Of a stretch of 40,294 nt of DNA, positions 7,888-15,986 are shown piece by piece (positions within the stretch are counted from its first letter, which is position 1; each line of letters opens with the position of its first letter). Under the pieces are notes generated by a model. The model saw only the letters and a program-made list of their open reading frames with translations. It did no database searches and had not been told where the DNA came from. The translations under genes and the position numbers were made by a program. The DNA lies in the NCBI RefSeq assembly GCF_000238595.1, contig NZ_AGTS01000086.1:1-40294 (forward strand), written 5' to 3'. This DNA comes from Acidovorax sp. NO-1. GTDB lineage: Bacteria > Pseudomonadota > Gammaproteobacteria > Burkholderiales > Burkholderiaceae_C.

Positions 7888-10075
7888 AGCGCTCCTTGGC
7901 TTTCAACGTCGCGACGCTCAACTGCAGTGGTTCCAGCACCGCGTCCAGCGCCTCGGCCACTCCCTGTGCCATGGCGCGGCTGCCGCAGACGCGAACGATG
8001 GCGCCCTGCGCCACCCACTCGCGCAGGTGCTCGGCGTCGCGGCGCAGGGCGTCCTGCACATAGCCACCGCCGCCTGGAACGCGGGAGAACACCGTCTGCA
8101 GCGTGGCCAGGCGCCCTTCACCGAGCCAGCGCTGAATGTCAGCGCCGAAGTAGAAGTCCCGCGCCGGGTCGCGCCCACCAAAGTACAGGTGCATCGGGCG
8201 ATGTCTGTCGTTGCGGCGGATGAAGCCGGCCAGCGGCGCCACGCCTGTGCCCGCCCCAATCAGCAACACAGGCCGCCGCGTGCGCGGCAGTGCGAAGCCG
8301 GGGTTGGACCGGATAAAAGCCGTGATGCTGTCGCCCATCTGCAGACCCAGCAAGTGCGTCGAGCACAGGCCGCCCGGCATCTGACGCACGCAGATTTCCA
8401 CGAACCCGTCTTCCCAGCCCGACGCCAGCGAGTAGTAGCGCGGCACGGCCGAACCCGGCGGCACGATGCCCAGGAGATCGCCGGCTGCAAACCGCGCCAG
8501 ACCGTGCCCACGCAGGCGTGCGCCCGGCCCCTGTGCAGGCCACGCAAAGCGCAGGATCGCCGTGGCCTGCCCGGTGACACCGGAATAATCCTGGCGCGCC
8601 ATGAGCGTGAGCGTCGCGGTGGGTGGCACGCGCGGTACATGCTCCAGAACCAGGGGTTCGTTCAGCGCCTGCGCCAGGGCATCGCCCCAGCGCGCGAATT
8701 GCTGGCCCGATTGCTGGTGGATGCACTCGAGCGGCAGCAACGCGGGCCAGCCCCGTGCGCGCAGCGTCTGATCCAGCGCCTCGGCAAAGGCGCAGAAGGC
8801 CGGAAACTGCCGGTCGCCAAAGCCCAGCACCGTCACTGGCACAGCGCTGGCGCCGAGCTTGGCGAGGTGCTCCAGCGCGTGACTGGCGTGTGCCGGGGCC
8901 TGGCCTTCGCCATAGGTGGCTGCAAGCACAAACACCTGGCGCGTGGTGGCCGTGGTTCGGAAGTTCTCCAGCGCACTGGTGTGAACGCGGTGGCCGCGCT
9001 GGCTCAGCGCGTCTTGCAGCGTTTGGGCAAACCCCCAGGTGCTGCCGCCTTCGCTGGCCACGAAGATGAGCACGTCGGCCTGTGCCAGCGGGGCGTTGCC
9101 CGTGATATGCGGCGCCAGGCGGCGTGTTTGCCACCATATGACAACGCCCGACAGCCAGAACAGCAGCACGCTGGCGCCCGAGAGCCCCAGCACCACGGCC
9201 CAGGGCCAGGCCGCTTCGCCCGTGTGCAGCACCACGGCCCAGTCATAGACGCGCTGAGCCAGGGTGGCGTCCTGCCAGGCCAGCATCTGGCCAGAGTACC
9301 GGTCGATCCAACCTTGACCCTGGGCGGTGGCGACCTTCCAGGTGTCCTCCGGGTCGTTGGAGCCGGGGAAATTCAGTTTGCGCAAATCCTGCACAGCAAG
9401 GCTTTGCAGCGCGGCCAGCTGTGCGCCTGGCAAGTCAGGCCTGCCGGTGACCACGGAGAGCACTTCCGGCTCGGCCCTTGCGTCCAACGCCACCAGCCCC
9501 AGGGTCGAGGCGCTCATGGTCAGCGCCGTGAGTGATGTGAGGCACAGGACCGCGAGCACCACACGGCCCGTGACCACATGGATCCGCTGCGCCAGCGAGC
9601 CTCGCACCCGTGCCGCCAGCCGCTGCCAGCCACCCATGCGCCGCAACAACAGCACCAGGGCAGAGACGCACAACAAGGCCATGGCCAGCGCAATGCCCGC
9701 AGCACCCCAGCGCCCGGCGTCGCCCAGCAACATTGAGCGATGCAGGTTCTTCACCCAGCGCGGAAGCGCCGAGGGTTGCCACGCACCCAGCACCTTGCCA
9801 TCGGCCGGATCCACGTACGACGCCTGCGGCTGGTCGCCAGCAAAGCTGAACACCGCGATGGCACCCGAAGGCAGACGGCGAATTTCCTCCACACCCGGGA
9901 CGCTGCGCGTCACGCGCTCCACCAGCATGGCCACGGGCAAGTCGCCTGGCGCGACGGGGGCCTGCCACGCCTGCTGCACTGGGTCGATCGCCAAGACAGA
10001 GCCGGTGATGCCCAGCACCACAGCCAGGGTGCCAACGGTCAGGCCCAGCCAGCGGTGGATGACTTTCCAGCTCAT
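7868..10075 (-). CDS. PepSY-TM / flavodoxin / ferredoxin-reductase fusion oxidoreductase
   Basis: The 735-residue membrane flavoprotein has three parts. Residues 1-320 are a PepSY-associated TM unit with four predicted helices (about 8-30, 122-145, 165-187, 290-315) and His residues near the membrane (H7, H112, H166, H284) that could ligate haem b. Residues ~333-475 are a flavodoxin domain (VLIFVASEGGSTWGFAQ; AATYGEGQAP; GFGDRQFPAF). Residues ~485-735 are a FAD/NADPH reductase module (RYYSLAS; IGAGTGVAPLAGFIRR; YFGGRDPARDF; VCGSRAMAQGV; C-terminal YAEDIF). It should carry electrons from cytoplasmic NAD(P)H via FAD and FMN through the membrane to a periplasmic acceptor, probably the flavinylated DUF2271 protein. 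The start at 10075 excludes an Arg/Ser-rich upstream extension and begins just before TM1. Confidence 0.92.
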   Translation of the reverse strand: MSWKVIHRWLGLTVGTLAVVLGITGSVLAIDPVQQAWQAPVAPGDLPVAMLVERVTRSVPGVEEIRRLPSGAIAVFSFAGDQPQASYVDPADGKVLGAWQPSALPRWVKNLHRSMLLGDAGRWGAAGIALAMALLCVSALVLLLRRMGGWQRLAARVRGSLAQRIHVVTGRVVLAVLCLTSLTALTMSASTLGLVALDARAEPEVLSVVTGRPDLPGAQLAALQSLAVQDLRKLNFPGSNDPEDTWKVATAQGQGWIDRYSGQMLAWQDATLAQRVYDWAVVLHTGEAAWPWAVVLGLSGASVLLFWLSGVVIWWQTRRLAPHITGNAPLAQADVLIFVASEGGSTWGFAQTLQDALSQRGHRVHTSALENFRTTATTRQVFVLAATYGEGQAPAHASHALEHLAKLGASAVPVTVLGFGDRQFPAFCAFAEALDQTLRARGWPALLPLECIHQQSGQQFARWGDALAQALNEPLVLEHVPRVPPTATLTLMARQDYSGVTGQATAILRFAWPAQGPGARLRGHGLARFAAGDLLGIVPPGSAVPRYYSLASGWEDGFVEICVRQMPGGLCSTHLLGLQMGDSITAFIRSNPGFALPRTRRPVLLIGAGTGVAPLAGFIRRNDRHRPMHLYFGGRDPARDFYFGADIQRWLGEGRLATLQTVFSRVPGGGGYVQDALRRDAEHLREWVAQGAIVRVCGSRAMAQGVAEALDAVLEPLQLSVATLKAKERYAEDIF

Positions 10076-10085
10076 GCAAGCCCCT

Positions 10086-10562
10086 TTACTGAAGTTGGAA
10101 AGTCGCCGACTGGATGTACTGCTTGCCAGCCTGCGGCTTGCCGACGTTCTCTTTGGACAGCGGGATGCGGACCTCCGACGGGCTGTCCCGCATGTCTTCC
10201 ACAGCGGCGTCGATACGGATTTCATAACCCGCATCCATCAGTGCATCCGCCAGATCGGCGGTGACCTTGAGTGTGCGCCCCGCGCCCACGCTGGCACCGG
10301 TGACGCCATCCAGGCGCTTGGCGTCGCCGGCCGAGAGGCGGCTCCAGTCAGACAAGTGCTTGTGGTACTTGGCCTTGCCGCCGGCGACCCACAGCGTGCG
10401 CACATAGGCACCTTTGGCATCGGTCAGGTAGGCCGCCAGGTAGGCGCCGTCGCCACCGTAGTTTTTGAGCTGGGCGGTCAGCGTGAGTGGGCGGCTGTGC
10501 GCCAGGGCCGGAAGGGCCAGCGCGCAGGCGGTGGCCAAAAGGGTCAAAAGAGGTTTGGACAT
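10086..10562 (-). CDS. DUF2271 periplasmic protein with FMN-attachment motif
   Basis: The 158-residue protein has a Sec signal peptide (MSKPLLTLLATACALALPALAHS) and a DUF2271 domain (LTAQLKNYGGDGAYLAAYLT; VRTLWVAGGKAKYHKHLSDW). Residues 85-91 read DGVTGAS, which fits the D-x-x-[ST]-G-A-[ST] sequence that ApbE enzymes flavinylate; Thr88 would be the FMN acceptor. DUF2271 is known to co-occur with ApbE and PepSY genes in surveys of extracytosolic flavinylation. It sits 10 nt upstream of the flavoreductase gene. The inferred role is a periplasmic FMN carrier receiving electrons from the membrane reductase. Confidence 0.9.
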   Translation of the reverse strand: MSKPLLTLLATACALALPALAHSRPLTLTAQLKNYGGDGAYLAAYLTDAKGAYVRTLWVAGGKAKYHKHLSDWSRLSAGDAKRLDGVTGASVGAGRTLKVTADLADALMDAGYEIRIDAAVEDMRDSPSEVRIPLSKENVGKPQAGKQYIQSATFQLQ

Positions 10563-10587
10563 GGTGATGCTCCTGTGAGAAAGGTGG

Positions 10588-11001
10588 TTACTCGATCTGG
10601 CCGCGTGGCGAGGTGCCAGGCGTCAACAAAGGCGATGGCACGGCGGCGCCGTCCGGTTGCGGTGGGCGGGGCTGCCGCGCAGCACCGTCGTCACCACGAC
10701 CACGTTCCCGGGCACGCTGGTGGTTGTCTTGCTTCATCTTCAACACCTTCAGTGTTTCCGGGTCGATCTTGGCTTTGAAAGCGCGGCCTTGGACGTCCGT
10801 GCCACGAATTTCATAGCAACCGTCGTCAATCTTCAGGCGCTGGATCTGCCAGCCCTGCGCGGCTGCCATCTGCAGCACCGCTTCACGGTTCTGCCAGCGG
10901 TGCAACGGCGCGTCGCAATCGTCACCGGACCATGTGGGCGATGCAGCCAGGCCCAGTGAAAGAACCAGCAGGCCGCGCCGCAAAGAGGGGTGGTGTTTCA
11001 T
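10588..11001 (-). CDS. Secreted PepSY domain protein
   Basis: A 137-residue protein with a signal peptide (LRRGLLVLSLGLAASPTWSG), a single PepSY_2-type domain (residues ~30-95: NREAVLQMAAAQGWQIQRLK, DDGCYEIRGTDVQGRAFKAK, IDPETLKVLK) and a charged, Pro/Arg-rich tail. Two Cys, one before the domain and one in DDGCYEI, may form a disulfide. It opens the flavinylation operon; AAGGAG stands 6 nt before the ATG and the DUF2271 gene follows after 25 nt. PepSY domains of this kind accompany ferric-reductase-like and flavin-based electron-transfer systems; a direct function is not established. Confidence 0.87.
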   Translation of the reverse strand: MKHHPSLRRGLLVLSLGLAASPTWSGDDCDAPLHRWQNREAVLQMAAAQGWQIQRLKIDDGCYEIRGTDVQGRAFKAKIDPETLKVLKMKQDNHQRARERGRGDDGAARQPRPPQPDGAAVPSPLLTPGTSPRGQIE

Positions 11002-11381
11002 GAAAGGCTCCTTGAAGTCGGTAATACATGACTTAACACATCCCACACGGTTCGTGGATGAGGCTGCGCAGGGTTGCTCAGGATTGGCCCGTCCAACCCG
11101 TATCGCAGCGTGTGGTTGCTCGTGCAAAGTGGGCCCCCATCGGCCTCCTTCCAGCGGCAACGTCGCTATCCATGAGGTGTCTGCATGCGTGTTGGAGGGC
11201 ATTGTGGAAGCATCCCCTTGAACGCCTGCTGAATGGCCCATTCATCCTCTGTTCATCGCCGGGGCAAAAGTACAGCGATGACCCACAAGCAAGATCAACG
11301 AGCCCCGTGCCACCACCCCACGGCGACGTGCCCAACAGTCGAACATATATACTTCGAATACGTTTCATATATAGGTAGCCC
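11002..11381. other. 380-nt divergent intergenic region
   Basis: It separates the flavinylation operon (minus) from the ParD-like/map pair (plus) and must hold both promoters. No gene is supported. Near the minus-strand operon the sequence is relatively AT-rich (GTGTTAAGTCATGTATTAC just upstream of the AAGGAG) but no convincing -35/-10 pair was found. On the plus side lies the CATATATA direct repeat annotated separately. Confidence 0.5.
11344..11373 (+). promoter_or_regulatory. CATATATA direct repeats before the ParD-like gene
   Basis: CATATATA occurs at 11344-11351 and again at 11366-11373, a period of 22 bp or about two helical turns, in an AT-rich island just 9 nt before the ATG at 11382. 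TATATA inside the second copy could act as a -10 box. Same-face repeats at the promoter of a ParD-fold protein suggest an autoregulatory operator; this is inference. Confidence 0.45.
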
Positions 11382-11654
11382 ATGGGCATAGTCAAAATTT
11401 CCGACCAGATGCACGAAAACCTGCGTCTGGCCAGCACAGCGCTGAGCCGCTCCATCAACGCCCAGGCCGAGCACTGGATGCGTGTCGGCATGCTGGCCGA
11501 GATGTACCCCGATCTGGACCACCGCGAGATTTGCCAGATGCTGGTGCGGGCCGAGCTGGCAGGTGGGCTGGATGTGGCGCTGGCGGCGCGGGGTGAGCTG
11601 GATAAACCTGGCGCCGCAGCCCCCACCGCGCGCACCAGAAAGCAGCCGCACTGA
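11382..11654 (+). CDS. ParD-like (ribbon-helix-helix) protein
   Basis: A 90-residue protein matching the ParD-like family: MGIVKISDQMHENLRLASTA, SRSINAQAEHWMRVGMLAEM, then a helical YPDLDHREICQMLVRAELAG and a Pro/Ala/Arg tail. The N-terminal strand plus two helices fit a ribbon-helix-helix DNA-binding fold. Its TGA overlaps the ATG of the methionine aminopeptidase gene (TGATG), so the two are translationally coupled. No ParE-type toxin gene adjoins it, so it is not part of a standard ParDE pair. A role as repressor of its own operon is plausible. Confidence 0.88.
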   Translation: MGIVKISDQMHENLRLASTALSRSINAQAEHWMRVGMLAEMYPDLDHREICQMLVRAELAGGLDVALAARGELDKPGAAAPTARTRKQPH

Positions 11655-12454
11655 TGGCGCGCGCTGACCGTGGGGTGCCGATCCGTTCGGCCGAAGAACT
11701 GGTGATGGCGCGGCGCGCGGCGCAGCTGGCGGCCGAGGTGCTGGCCATGATCGAGCCGCATGTGGTGCCGGGCGTGACCACCGACGCGCTGGACCGTCTG
11801 TGCCACGACCACATCGTGAACGTGCAGGGCGCACGGCCTGCCAATGTGGGCTACTTGGGCTACCCCAAAACGGTGCTGACCTCGGTGAACCATGTCGTGT
11901 GCCACGGCATCCCCTCGCCCCAGCAGGTGCTGAAGAAGGGCGACATCGTGAACATTGATGTGGCAGTAGAAAAAGACGGCTGGTACGGCGACACGAGCCG
12001 CATGTTCTGCGTGGGCACGCCCAGCGTGCTGGCCCAGCGGCTGGTGCGCACCACGTACGAGGCGCTGTGCGCGGGCATCCGCGCGGTAAGGCCAGGCGCC
12101 ACGCTGGGCGATGTGGGCCACGCGATTGCCACCGTGGCGCAACGCGAAAACTTCAGCGTGGTGCGCGAATACTGCGGCCACGGCATTGGCACCGTGTACC
12201 ACGATGAGCCCCAGGTGCTGCACTACGGGCGGCGCGGCCAGGGGCTGCGGCTGGAGGCAGGCATGGTGTTCACCATCGAGCCCATGCTGAACGCAGGCCA
12301 GCGCGAGACCAAGGAGCTGGCCGATGGCTGGACGGTGGTGACCAAAGATCGCTCGCTCTCCGCCCAGTGGGAGCACATGGTGGCGGTGACGGACAGCGGC
12401 TATGAGGTGCTGTCGGCGTGGCCGGGGGGCACGGGCAGCTACCCAGCTATTTAG
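11654..12454 (+). CDS. map: Type I methionine aminopeptidase
   Basis: The 266-residue cytoplasmic metalloprotease removes the N-terminal Met from nascent proteins. All residues of the pita-bread active site are present with E. coli spacing (offset +5): H84 (CHGIP), metal ligands D102 (NIDVAV), D113 (GDTSRMF), H176 (GHGIG), E209 (TIEPML) and E240 (WEHMVAVT). It should therefore be active. It is coupled to the ParD-like gene rather than placed beside rpsB/tsf or secY, so it is probably an accessory paralogue of the housekeeping enzyme, used under particular conditions. The housekeeping copy is not in this window. Confidence 0.95.
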   Translation: MARADRGVPIRSAEELVMARRAAQLAAEVLAMIEPHVVPGVTTDALDRLCHDHIVNVQGARPANVGYLGYPKTVLTSVNHVVCHGIPSPQQVLKKGDIVNIDVAVEKDGWYGDTSRMFCVGTPSVLAQRLVRTTYEALCAGIRAVRPGATLGDVGHAIATVAQRENFSVVREYCGHGIGTVYHDEPQVLHYGRRGQGLRLEAGMVFTIEPMLNAGQRETKELADGWTVVTKDRSLSAQWEHMVAVTDSGYEVLSAWPGGTGSYPAI

Positions 12455-12487
12455 CAGCGATGGTGGCTGTGCAAGGACATCAGCCCA

Positions 12488-13516
12488 TCAGCCGCGTGGC
12501 AGCTCCAGGCGGGCCCAGGCTGCCATCACATCGGGCTGCTTCTTGATCCAGTCGGCAGACATCATGTTGGCGCCCCAGTGGTGAATGCGCGCCACGCCTT
12601 CCCCCATGTTCCACAGGTGCCGCAACTGCAAGAACAGGGGCAAAGCGGCGAGGTCGGCATCGGTGACAAGGCCGCCCCCTGCGCGGTAGCCGGCCAGGTA
12701 CTGCTGCCAGCGCTTGAGCAAAGCTTCGTCGGGCTCCATGGGGTCCTTGCGCGGCAGGTTTGACCACAGAAAAACGCACAGGTCATAGGTCAGGAACCCA
12801 GGCCCGGCGTCGTCAAAGTCAAAGAAGGCTGCGCGCCGCACACCCTCGGCATCGGTGGTCACATGGTTGTTGAAGCCATGCGTGTCGCCGTGGCACATCA
12901 CGTGGGTCAAGGTGCCCTCAACATCCGCCAACTCGCGCAGAAGCCGCTCAATCAGTTGCCGGTAGGCATCGAGCACGGCGGAGTCCAGATCGGGATGGGC
13001 GGCAAGGTAGTCCAGCGTGCGTCCGGCAAGATGGTGGCCGTCCAGCACATAGCGGCTTGCGGGGCCTGCGTAGCTCTGCGCGGCGCTGTGAATCTGCGCC
13101 AGCGTGGCACCGGTCAGGTGCAGGTCTTCGAGCGTATCGGGCACGGCGCCGTCGCAGTGACGGAAGAGGACCAGCGCACGAGGGCCCTCCGGGAACGGCA
13201 GGGTCACGCTGGTCATGCCGTTCGCAGCCGGCACCGGAGAGGCCACACCCACGCCCTGCGCTTCCAGATGTGCCAGCAGTGCCACCTCAAAATCCACATT
13301 GAACGGACCGCGCGGTCGGATGGCGCAGAGCCTTGCCACATAGCGGCTGCCATCCGCTGTTCGGACAGCGTAGTTGTCATTGAGGTTGCGGCGGATCAGG
13401 TAGCACTGCTGCACTGGCAGGCCGTAGTGGCGCTCTACCCAATGCGCCACAGACGCGGCTGCTGCCGTGGTGTGGGAGGCAACCAGTGTTGTGTCGGGCG
13501 ATGGGGTGGGATGCAT
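12488..13516 (-). CDS. Phosphotransferase (APH / homoserine-kinase-like fold)
   Basis: The 342-residue product has a protein-kinase-like phosphotransferase fold: N-lobe NDNYAVRTADGSRYVARLC, the catalytic loop MCHGDTHGFNNH with the HGD motif and downstream Asn, and FFDFDDAGPGFLTYDLCVFL holding the metal-binding Asp. This is the pattern of the APH family, including homoserine kinase type II and the SrkA/YihE stress kinase. The nucleotide-binding and catalytic parts are intact. The substrate (small molecule or protein) cannot be told from sequence or from its neighbours, a repeat upstream and the convergent map gene downstream. Confidence 0.88.
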   Translation of the reverse strand: MHPTPSPDTTLVASHTTAAAASVAHWVERHYGLPVQQCYLIRRNLNDNYAVRTADGSRYVARLCAIRPRGPFNVDFEVALLAHLEAQGVGVASPVPAANGMTSVTLPFPEGPRALVLFRHCDGAVPDTLEDLHLTGATLAQIHSAAQSYAGPASRYVLDGHHLAGRTLDYLAAHPDLDSAVLDAYRQLIERLLRELADVEGTLTHVMCHGDTHGFNNHVTTDAEGVRRAAFFDFDDAGPGFLTYDLCVFLWSNLPRKDPMEPDEALLKRWQQYLAGYRAGGGLVTDADLAALPLFLQLRHLWNMGEGVARIHHWGANMMSADWIKKQPDVMAAWARLELPRG

Positions 13517-13575
13517 GCGGCATTCTGCATGCTAGCAATACGGCGGTGGCGCACAGGCAGTGGCCCATGGCGTGC

Positions 13576-13636
13576 CTTTGAGCAAAAGGCCCGTCAGCGC
13601 TTACTGCTGGTACGCAAGCAGTATCAAAACCATAGC
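13576..13636 (-). repeat. Intergenic hairpin repeat, copy 2 (minus orientation)
   Basis: On the minus strand it reads CTATGGTTTTGATACTGCTT, then GCG...CAGTAAGCGCTGACGGGCC and TTTTG, matching the family blocks TTTGATAGCTGC, AAGCGCTGGAGGCC and TTTTGA. It sits between the photoreactivation operon and the phosphotransferase gene. Confidence 0.65.
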
Positions 13637-13650
13637 ACCGCGCGCCACGC

Positions 13651-14388
13651 TTACCAGGGGAGTGGCGCGCCACTGTAGGCGTAGAAGCTGCCCGTCTCCT
13701 CGGGCACCAGTCCATCCAGCACCCGCAGCATGTCGCCCGCTGCATCCGCCGCCGGGCGGCCTATTTCTGCGCCATTGAAAGGGGCCGACAACGCCGAGTT
13801 GACGGTGCCCGGGTGCAGCGCCACCAGCGCGGCCTGCGGATGGGTACGCGCCACTTCTATGGACGCCGTTTTGACCAGCATGTTGAGCGCGGCCTTGCTG
13901 GCGCGGTAGCTGTACCAGCCGCCCAGGCGGTTGTCACCAATGCTGCCCACCTTGGCCGAGAGCACAGCAAGCAGGCCGCGCCCCTGCTTGGGCAGCAGCG
14001 GTGCAAAGTGGGCCAGCACGAGAGCGGGGCCAAAGGTGTTGGTGCGGAAGGTGGCTTCCATCTGCGTGTAGTTCAATTGGCCCAGGCGCTTTTCGGGCAT
14101 GCCGTGGGGGCCGTGCAGCAGGCCAGCGGCGTGGATGATGCAGTGCCACGGGCCCTGGGCCTTGAGCTGGTGGGCGGCGGCGGCAATGGTGGCTTCGTCA
14201 TCCAGGTCCACCGCCGGGCTGGTGTGGCGGCCCAGGCCCACGGCCAGGGCGCAGCGGGGGTCGGCCTGCAGATGGGCGAGGAAGGCGCTGCCGATGGCAC
14301 CGGTGGCGCCGATGACGAGGGCGCGGTAGCCCTCGGGCAGGGATTGCAGGGACGTGAACGGCGAGGCGGGTGGCTGTGGGTTAGACAT
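13651..14388 (-). CDS. Short-chain dehydrogenase/reductase (CsgA-like)
   Basis: The 245-residue SDR has the nucleotide motif GATGAIGS (27-34), IIHAAGLLH in place of the NAG motif, the catalytic Ser region AVLSAKVGSIGDN, and YSYRASKAALN with the YxxxK pair. It ends HPGTVNSALSAPF. Genes of this subfamily recur in light-induced photolyase clusters of proteobacteria. It follows the FeS photolyase gene after 47 nt on the same strand, so it is probably the last gene of that operon. The substrate is unknown. Confidence 0.9.
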   Translation of the reverse strand: MSNPQPPASPFTSLQSLPEGYRALVIGATGAIGSAFLAHLQADPRCALAVGLGRHTSPAVDLDDEATIAAAAHQLKAQGPWHCIIHAAGLLHGPHGMPEKRLGQLNYTQMEATFRTNTFGPALVLAHFAPLLPKQGRGLLAVLSAKVGSIGDNRLGGWYSYRASKAALNMLVKTASIEVARTHPQAALVALHPGTVNSALSAPFNGAEIGRPAADAAGDMLRVLDGLVPEETGSFYAYSGAPLPW

Positions 14389-14435
14389 AGCGCGGTACTG
14401 CGGTGGGTGTGTCGTGTGTCAAGTGAGTGGGCGGG

Positions 14436-15986
14436 CTACAACGCATCCAGCCGCGTGCGCAGGCTGGCCGCATGTTCACGCAGCGCATCGAGCTGCGGGC
14501 CCTGCATCTTTTGCAGCTGGCGGTACACCATGCCGAGGCGGAAGTTGCTGCCCAGCGTGCACTCGTTGCGCGCAAAAAAGTCCCAGTACAGCGCGTTGTA
14601 CGGGCAGGCGCGCTCACCCACCTTGAGCTTCTTGTCGTAGTGGCAGCCGCTGCAGTAGTCGCTCATGCGGTCGATGTAGGCGGCGCTGCTCACGTAGGGT
14701 TTGGTAGCGAGCAGGCCGCCGTCGGCAAACTGGCTCATGCCCACGGTGTTGGGCACTTCCACCCATTCAAAGGCGTCGATGTACACGCCCAAATACCAGC
14801 GGTGCACGGCGGCAGGATCAAGCCCCGCCAGCAGCGCGAAGTTGCCGATGACCATGAGGCGCTGGATGTGGTGGGCATAGGCCTGATCCAGCGACTGGCC
14901 CACGGCGTGCTGCATGCAACGCATGCGGGTGTTGCCCGTCCAGAACCAATCCGGCAGCGGCGTGTGGTGGCCCAGGGCGTTGCGCTCGTCGTAGCCGGGC
15001 ATGTGGGCCCAGTAGATGCCGCGCACATATTCGCGCCAGCCAAGGATCTGGCGGACAAAGCCCTCCACCGCAGGCAGGGGCGCAGCGCCTGCGTGGTAGG
15101 CGGCTTGGGCGCGTTGCACCACCTCTTGCGGGCGCAGCATTTTGGTGTTGAGCGCGAAGGACAGCAGGGAGTGAAAGAGCCGCGCGCTCATCGTGCTCAT
15201 CGCGTCTTCATACGCGCCAAAGTGCGGCAGTGTGGTGGTAACGAAATGATCCAACCACTCCAGTGCCTCAGCCCGGTTCAGCGGCCAGCGCAGTGCATGG
15301 GCCTGCGGGTTGCCAAAGCTCTGCACACCTGCAGCCTCAATGGTGGCCCACAGTGCGCTGTGGTCGTGCGTGGGGCGGGCGTCGGGCGGCAATCCGGGTG
15401 TGCCGGGCCAGGGCTTGCGGTTGTCATGGTCGTAGTTCCACTGCCCGCCTTCAGGGTCGCCCGCTCCATCGATCAGCACGCTGTGGCGCTGGCGCATGCG
15501 GCGGTAGAAGTGCTCCATGAGCCACTGCTTGCGGCCTTGGAACACCTCGGCCATTTCGGTGCGGGTGGTGTAGAAGTGCTCGCTGCTGACGGCCTGCACG
15601 GCAAAGCTTTGCTCTGCACCCCAGGTGCGCAGTTGCGCGTCGAGCCGCCATTCGTCGGGGTGCTGGTATTGCAGCGTATGCGCGCCATAGTGGGCCATGA
15701 GGGCGGCCAGGTTGTCGGGCATCGACTGGCGGTTGCTCGTATCGTCAATCGCCACGTAGCGCACGCGGTGCCCGGCCTCGCGCAGGTGGCGGGCCAGGTC
15801 ACGGATGGCGGCGAAGATGGCAAGGATCTTTTGCGCGTGGTGCAGCACGTAGTCGGTCTCTTGCCGCACTTCCATCAGCACATAGACCACGCCCTCGTCC
15901 TGCGCGGCGAACCATGAATGCTCGGGGTTGAGCTGGTCGCCCAGCAGCAGGCGCAGGGTGTGGGTGCGGGGTTGCTGCGTGCTCAT
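14436..15986 (-). CDS. FeS-type bacterial (6-4) photolyase (FeS-BCP, PhrB/CryB-like)
   Basis: The 516-residue protein repairs UV (6-4) photoproducts using blue light, FAD and a 4Fe-4S cluster. It opens with LLLGDQLNPEHSW, typical of this branch and distinct from class I photolyases. Four Cys, at 357 (MRCMQ), 445 and 448 (YCSGC) and 461 (ACPYN), are spaced 88, 3 and 13, the same spacing I recall for the cluster ligands of Agrobacterium PhrB. Conserved blocks include GWREYVRGIYW and MVIGNFALL. The start at 15986 overlaps the stop of the DASH gene (ATGA); an in-frame ATG at 15998 is less likely. Confidence 0.94.
   Translation of the reverse strand: MSTQQPRTHTLRLLLGDQLNPEHSWFAAQDEGVVYVLMEVRQETDYVLHHAQKILAIFAAIRDLARHLREAGHRVRYVAIDDTSNRQSMPDNLAALMAHYGAHTLQYQHPDEWRLDAQLRTWGAEQSFAVQAVSSEHFYTTRTEMAEVFQGRKQWLMEHFYRRMRQRHSVLIDGAGDPEGGQWNYDHDNRKPWPGTPGLPPDARPTHDHSALWATIEAAGVQSFGNPQAHALRWPLNRAEALEWLDHFVTTTLPHFGAYEDAMSTMSARLFHSLLSFALNTKMLRPQEVVQRAQAAYHAGAAPLPAVEGFVRQILGWREYVRGIYWAHMPGYDERNALGHHTPLPDWFWTGNTRMRCMQHAVGQSLDQAYAHHIQRLMVIGNFALLAGLDPAAVHRWYLGVYIDAFEWVEVPNTVGMSQFADGGLLATKPYVSSAAYIDRMSDYCSGCHYDKKLKVGERACPYNALYWDFFARNECTLGSNFRLGMVYRQLQKMQGPQLDALREHAASLRTRLDAL

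Noticed and set aside
7394..9535. Open frame of 713 codons on the plus strand
   Set aside because: It lies entirely opposite the apbE and flavoreductase genes, whose products have clear domains; long antisense frames are expected at this GC content, and its translation is Arg/Gln/His-rich without any motif.
11382..11654. Standard ParDE toxin-antitoxin module
   Set aside because: No ParE or other toxin gene adjoins; the coupled partner is a complete methionine aminopeptidase.
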